NCBI GenBank assembly: GCA_902764045.1
Contig: CACWUI010000049.1
Coordinates: 1 to 8,264, forward strand
Length of the DNA stretch: 8,264 nt
Direction of reading: 5' to 3'
DNA from: an uncultured Lachnospiraceae bacterium
GTDB lineage: Bacteria; Bacillota; Clostridia; Lachnospirales; Lachnospiraceae
Position numbers and translations under genes: made by a program. A model generated the notes under the pieces. It saw only the letters and a list, made by a program, of their open reading frames with translations. It was not told the origin of the DNA and did no database searches. Shown in pieces: positions 4,770 to 8,264 of the stretch. Positions within the stretch are counted from its first letter, which is position 1. Every line of letters starts with the position of its first letter.

Positions 4770-5942
4770 ATGGACTACGCAAAAGAATCACTCAGACTGC
4801 ACAGAAAATGGAAAGGCAAATTTGAAATAAACCCTACCGTTCCCGTAAACACCACCGAGGATCTGGCACTCGCCTATACCCCGGGAGTGGCCGAACCCTG
4901 TCGTGTTATTCAAAAAGACATCGATGAATCCTATAACCTAACGGGACGCGGCAACCTCTGCGCCGTTATCACAGACGGCAGTGCTGTTTTAGGTCTGGGA
5001 GATATAGGTCCGGAAGCAGGCATGCCCGTTATGGAGGGTAAGTGTGTTTTATTTAAAGCCTTCGGCGGTGTGGATGCCTTCCCTTTGTGTGTAAAGACCA
5101 AGGATGTAGACGAATTTGTGGAAACCGTTTATAACATCTCCGCTTCCTTCGGCGGCATAAATCTTGAGGATATATCAGCCCCAAGATGCTTTGAAATAGA
5201 GGAAAGATTAAAAGAAAAATGCGACATTCCCATATTTCATGATGACCAGCACGGTACTGCCATAATCACTCTTGCAGGGCTTACCAATGCTCTAAAGGTG
5301 GTGGGAAAGAAAAAGGAAGACGTAAAGATCGTAACCTCCGGCGCCGGAGCTGCAGGCATCGCCATAGTAAGACTTCTTCTTGAGGCAGGCTTTAAAAATA
5401 TAATCATGACCGACAGGAAAGGAATTATCGTAACCGGTCGTGATGATCTGAATGATATAAAGAAAGAAATGGCCTCTGTCACTAATCCTGACGATCTTAC
5501 GGGAAGTCTGGCAGATGCTCTTAAAGGCGCCGATGTATTTATAGGCATTTCCGCACCGGGACTTCTTAATGCCGAAATGGTATCCCAAATGAATGAAGAT
5601 GCTATCATCTTTGCATGCGCCAACCCTACACCGGAAATCTTCCCGGATGAAGCAAAAAAAGGAGGTGCAAGGATAGTCGCCACAGGCCGAAGCGATTTCC
5701 CAAACCAGATTAATAATGAATTGGCATTCCCGGGTATATTCAGGGGTGCCTTTGATGTACGGGCTTCAGAAATAAATACGGAAATGAAGATGGCTGCCGC
5801 TGCAGCTCTCTCCGAACTTGTATCTGACGAAGAACTGTGCGCCGACTATATCATCCCCAAAGCCTTTGACAAAAGAGTCGGTCCCGCAGTAGCAAAAGCC
5901 GTGGCCGACGCCGCAAAAAAAACAGGTATTGCAAGGATCTGA
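4770..5942 (+). CDS. Malic enzyme, short bacterial form (probably NAD-dependent)
   Basis: A 390-residue malic enzyme, which oxidatively decarboxylates L-malate to pyruvate and CO2 while reducing NAD(P)+. Length fits the short bacterial class without the C-terminal phosphotransacetylase-like domain. Motifs: YTPGVAEPC (37-45) with the catalytic Tyr37; GSAVLGLGDIGPEAGMPVMEGK (70-91, key residues GLGDIGP and Lys91); FKAFGGVDAFP (95-105); NLEDISAPRCFEIE (131-144) with metal-binding acids; IFHDDQHGTA (155-164); a Rossmann loop SGAGAAG (190-196); and ANPTPE (284-289). Asp215 at the end of the second beta strand (MTDRKG) suits NAD, but cofactor choice is inferred. It would link C4 acids to pyruvate in fermentation. 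It has no clear promoter of its own and may be co-transcribed with ndk. It converges on uvrB with a 17-base gap. Confidence 0.95.
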   Translation: MDYAKESLRLHRKWKGKFEINPTVPVNTTEDLALAYTPGVAEPCRVIQKDIDESYNLTGRGNLCAVITDGSAVLGLGDIGPEAGMPVMEGKCVLFKAFGGVDAFPLCVKTKDVDEFVETVYNISASFGGINLEDISAPRCFEIEERLKEKCDIPIFHDDQHGTAIITLAGLTNALKVVGKKKEDVKIVTSGAGAAGIAIVRLLLEAGFKNIIMTDRKGIIVTGRDDLNDIKKEMASVTNPDDLTGSLADALKGADVFIGISAPGLLNAEMVSQMNEDAIIFACANPTPEIFPDEAKKGGARIVATGRSDFPNQINNELAFPGIFRGAFDVRASEINTEMKMAAAAALSELVSDEELCADYIIPKAFDKRVGPAVAKAVADAAKKTGIARI

Positions 5943-5951
5943 CACCTGTTT
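5915..5951 (-). terminator. Possible uvrB terminator inside the end of the malic enzyme gene
   Basis: Read leftward, AAACAGGT (5951-5944) pairs with ACCTGTTT (5927-5920) around a 16-base loop, and five more T follow (5919-5915, complement of the A-run). The 8-bp stem is perfect but AT-rich and the loop is large, so strength is uncertain. It lies 9 bases past the uvrB stop codon, and the distal arm is within malic enzyme codons. Confidence 0.45.
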
Positions 5952-5956
5952 ATGCT

Positions 5957-5987
5957 GATCTATTTCCCCTCATAGATCCTTTTATTT
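5957..5987 (+). terminator. Possible malic enzyme terminator inside the end of uvrB
   Basis: GATCTAT (5957-5963) pairs perfectly with ATAGATC (5972-5978) around an 8-base loop, followed by CTTTTATTT (5979-5987). It begins 14 bases after the malic enzyme stop and covers the uvrB stop and last codons. The stem is short and the U-tract is interrupted, so it is probably moderate. Confidence 0.5.
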
Positions 5988-7948
5988 ACTTCGATCATCT
6001 TATCACGCAGCATCGCAGCTTCCTCGAAATTTAATTCCGCGGCAGCGCGGTGCATATTTTTTTCCAGGAGAGATTTAAGGTTCTTTAACTCCTTATCGTT
6101 CATGGATTCGATATCTTTTTCAATCTCCCTGCCCTTCCTTCCGGGATCAGCCGCTTTTGTAATACTGATAAGATCCCGGACGGACTTCTTAATGGTCTGC
6201 GGAGTTATATTGTGGTCTTTATTGTATTTTTCCTGTATCTTTCTACGTCTCTTAGTTTCATCTATAGCCTTTTGCATGGATCCTGTAATAGTATCCGCAT
6301 ACATTATCACATGTCCTTCCGCATTTCTTGCGGCACGGCCTATGGTCTGGATAATAGATGTTTCCGTACGAAGAAATCCTTCCTTGTCTGCATCCAGGAT
6401 CGCCACAAGGCTTATCTCAGGAATGTCCAGGCCCTCTCTGAGAAGATTGATCCCCACAAGAACGTCAAAGGCATCAAGACGCATATCCCTGATTATCTTC
6501 TGCCTCTCCAAAGTATCGATATCCGCATGAAGATAGCTCACCCGGATCCCCGCTTCTTTTAAGTACAGGGTAAGATCCTCCGCCATTTTCTTTGTTAGAG
6601 TGGTCACAAGGATCTTATTTTTCTTTTTAACCTCTTTATTTATCTCGGTGATAAGGTCGTCTATCTGACCTTTTACGGGACGCACAAACACCTCCGGATC
6701 AAGAAGCCCGGTGGGTCTTATCACCTGCTCCGCCCGAAGCAGCTCATGGTCTGCTTCATATTCCGCAGGAGTTGCAGAGACAAAAAGCATCTGTGAGATC
6801 TTACTCTCCCACTCCTTGAAATTTAAAGGCCTGTTATCAAGGGCCGAGGGAAGCCTGAATCCGTAATCCACAAGGGTGGTCTTTCTGGATCTGTCGCCTG
6901 CATACATGCCCCGGACCTGGGGTATGGTGATATGGGACTCATCCACAATTATAAGAAAATCCTTGGGAAAATAATCCATAAGGGTATAAGGCGGAGTCCC
7001 TGCAGGAAGTCCGGACAGATGCCTGGAATAATTCTCTATACCTGAGCAAAAGCCCGTTTCTTCCAGCATCTCCATATCAAAATTGGTACGCTCCTCAATC
7101 CGCTGGGCCTCAAGCAGCTTATCGTGGGATTTAAAATATCTGATACGTTCTTCTAGCTCCGCCCTGATATTTGCAATAGCGATAGCCTGCTGCTTTTTAT
7201 CCACCACATAATGGGAATTGGGAAAAATAACCGTATGCTCAAGCTCTGCCTTTTTTTCACCCGTAAGGGAATCAAAAAGAGAAATGCTCTCCACCTCGTC
7301 ACCGAAAAACTCAATGCGCACACCATCACCGCTTGATGATGCCGGATACACATCAAGGACATCCCCCTTTACGCGAAACGTTCCTCTGTGAAAATCCTGC
7401 TCGTTTCTTGAGTACTGGATCTCTATAAGTTTTCTTATAACATCGTCTCTGTCCCTTTCCATGCCCGGTCGCAGAGATACCGTAAGATTCTGATAATCAA
7501 TTGGTGCGCCCAGTCCGTAAATACACGACACGGAAGCCACGATTATCACGTCGCTTCGCTCGGAAAGAGCTGCGGTGGCAGAATGGCGAAGTTTATCTAT
7601 CTCATCGTTTATCGCCGAATCTTTTGCAATATATGTATCCGACTGGGGTACATAAGCTTCCGGCTGGTAATAATCATAATATGATACAAAGTATTCCACG
7701 GCATTATCCGGAAAAAATTCCTTCATCTCGCCGTAAAGCTGGGCCGCCAGGGTCTTATTATGAGACATGATAAGAGTGGGCTTTTGCACCCGCTCTATGA
7801 TATTTGCCATGGTAAAAGTCTTTCCGGATCCGGTCACACCAAGAAGGGTCTCAAACTGATTTCCTTCCAGAAAGCCCTCTGCAAGTTTTTCTATGGCCTG
7901 AGGCTGGTCTCCTGTGGGAGCAAAGTCTGATCTTAATTTGAATTTCAT
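5960..7948 (-). CDS. uvrB: Excinuclease ABC subunit B (UvrB)
   Basis: A 662-residue UvrB, full length. It is the damage-verifying helicase-like subunit of nucleotide excision repair: it is loaded by UvrA, opens the DNA and recruits UvrC. Visible: Walker A GVTGSGKT (37-44); the damage-probing beta-hairpin region YYDYYQPEAYVPQSD (90-104); a UvrA-interaction domain (about 150-250); Walker B IIVDESH (333-339); SATP (391-394); the C-terminal helicase half with GLDIPE and motif VI QTIGRAARN (534-542); and a UVR motif at about 623-658 that binds UvrC. The start at 7948 is chosen over an in-frame GTG at 7969 because AAAGGAGG lies between them. uvrA, a common neighbour in Bacillota, is not beside it here: the next gene downstream is the convergent malic enzyme gene. 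Confidence 0.98.
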   Translation of the reverse strand: MKFKLRSDFAPTGDQPQAIEKLAEGFLEGNQFETLLGVTGSGKTFTMANIIERVQKPTLIMSHNKTLAAQLYGEMKEFFPDNAVEYFVSYYDYYQPEAYVPQSDTYIAKDSAINDEIDKLRHSATAALSERSDVIIVASVSCIYGLGAPIDYQNLTVSLRPGMERDRDDVIRKLIEIQYSRNEQDFHRGTFRVKGDVLDVYPASSSGDGVRIEFFGDEVESISLFDSLTGEKKAELEHTVIFPNSHYVVDKKQQAIAIANIRAELEERIRYFKSHDKLLEAQRIEERTNFDMEMLEETGFCSGIENYSRHLSGLPAGTPPYTLMDYFPKDFLIIVDESHITIPQVRGMYAGDRSRKTTLVDYGFRLPSALDNRPLNFKEWESKISQMLFVSATPAEYEADHELLRAEQVIRPTGLLDPEVFVRPVKGQIDDLITEINKEVKKKNKILVTTLTKKMAEDLTLYLKEAGIRVSYLHADIDTLERQKIIRDMRLDAFDVLVGINLLREGLDIPEISLVAILDADKEGFLRTETSIIQTIGRAARNAEGHVIMYADTITGSMQKAIDETKRRRKIQEKYNKDHNITPQTIKKSVRDLISITKAADPGRKGREIEKDIESMNDKELKNLKSLLEKNMHRAAAELNFEEAAMLRDKMIEVNKRIYEGK

Positions 7949-7954
7949 GTTTTT

Positions 7955-7962
7955 CCTCCTTT
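7955..7962 (-). promoter_or_regulatory. Strong ribosome binding site that sets the uvrB start
   Basis: AAAGGAGG on the minus strand, 6 bases before the ATG at 7948-7946. It is the best Shine-Dalgarno sequence in the window and rules out the upstream GTG start at 7969. Confidence 0.93.
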
Positions 7963-7974
7963 CGCCCACAGACT

Positions 7975-7983
7975 TTTATATCA
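7975..7983 (-). promoter_or_regulatory. Possible extended -10 for uvrB
   Basis: On the minus strand TGATATAAA contains TATAAA (7980-7975) with an upstream TGA, an extended -10. No convincing -35 lies at 16-18 bases. An alternative is TTGAAA (8018-8013) with TATAGC (7997-7992), but that spacer is only 15 bases. uvrB could equally be read from a trmB promoter outside the window. No SOS box is visible in this gap. Confidence 0.3.
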
Positions 7984-8026
7984 CCGGCAGGGCTATACTT
8001 TTGCAGTCTTTTTTTCAAGTACATAT

Positions 8027-8264
8027 TTACTGGTATATTGCAACCAGTTTGCATATGGGATTTCCCAGTTTGGTAAATTTGAGTTCGTACTCCGTCGCCA
8101 TGTTTCCTTTAAGCATCTCTTCATCGGAATACAGATCATATGTCACATATTCCAACTTCCATCCGGCATTTTTTACGGACTCCACCGAAAAATCAAAAAG
8201 ATCTTTATTATCTGTCTTAAACTCTACCCTTCCGCCCTTTTTTAATATTTTCTCATATCTTGCA
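8027..8264 (-). CDS. trmB: tRNA (guanine-N7-)-methyltransferase TrmB, C-terminal part (cut by window edge)
   Basis: The frame is open from the right edge to a TAA at 8029-8027 and gives the last 78 residues. It reads ARYEKILKKGGRVEFKTDN, then DLFDFSVESVKNAGW, and ends with MATEYELKF and GNPICKLVAIYQ. The FKTDN strand, the TEYExKF motif and the GNPI.KL ending are characteristic of the C-terminal half of TrmB. The enzyme uses S-adenosylmethionine to make m7G46 in the tRNA variable loop. The usual length is about 210-220 residues, so roughly the N-terminal two thirds, including the SAM-binding motif, lies outside. It is 78 bases upstream of uvrB on the same strand, with no terminator between, so co-transcription is possible. 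Confidence 0.88.
   Translation of the reverse strand, partial: ARYEKILKKGGRVEFKTDNKDLFDFSVESVKNAGWKLEYVTYDLYSDEEMLKGNMATEYELKFTKLGNPICKLVAIYQ

Noticed and set aside
5237..5683. A 148-codon open frame antisense to malic enzyme, plus similar frames opposite ruvB, ruvA and uvrB
   Set aside because: These are mirror frames caused by codon bias of the real genes; none shows a ribosome binding site or recognisable motif.
8029..8048. Perfect 6-bp inverted repeat (ACTGGT/ACCAGT) at the trmB stop codon, considered as a terminator
   Set aside because: No T-run follows in the direction of transcription, so it does not look like an intrinsic terminator.

Overview
The window looks like chromosomal core-genome DNA from a low-to-moderate GC Gram-positive anaerobe of the Clostridia, most likely Lachnospiraceae. 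The grounds are strong AGGAGG-type ribosome binding sites, consensus SigA promoters (several with an extended TGn -10), A/T-rich spacers, the leftward gene order ruvA-ruvB-zapA-U32 peptidase, and a short stand-alone malic enzyme. The family assignment is inference from style and gene order; no marker gene fixes the species. I found no tRNA, rRNA, CRISPR array, transposase or phage gene.

Layout. Bases 1-2444 hold a leftward unit: ruvA (1857-2444), ruvB (838-1842), zapA (409-798) and the start of a U32-family peptidase that runs off the left edge (1-407). It couples Holliday-junction migration, a Z-ring factor and probably an RNA-modifying U32 protein. A second promoter inside the end of ruvB may serve zapA and the U32 gene separately. 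A divergent control region (2445-2639) separates ruvA from a rightward, single-gene membrane glycosyltransferase (2640-4031), which has a near-perfect promoter and ends in a strong hairpin terminator. Next come ndk (4253-4657) and a malic enzyme gene (4770-5942), both rightward. uvrB (5960-7948) and the tail of trmB (8027-8264) run leftward, so the malic enzyme and uvrB genes converge with only 17 bp between them.

What is least ordinary is in the spacers. Two diverged copies of one hairpin-forming repeat flank ndk (4091-4148 and 4674-4749). The first ends in what may be the -35 box of an ndk promoter. The second lies immediately ahead of the malic enzyme ribosome binding site and contains a terminator-like fold. 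At 5915-5987 each convergent gene seems to have its terminator inside the last codons of the other. The divergent region has a palindrome and two spaced repeats placed like operators.

No stretch longer than about 200 bases lacks a gene; the longest are 2445-2639 and 4032-4252, and both are described below. The genes themselves are ordinary housekeeping genes, and I saw no undescribed multi-gene system. The best candidates for something new are the non-coding elements.
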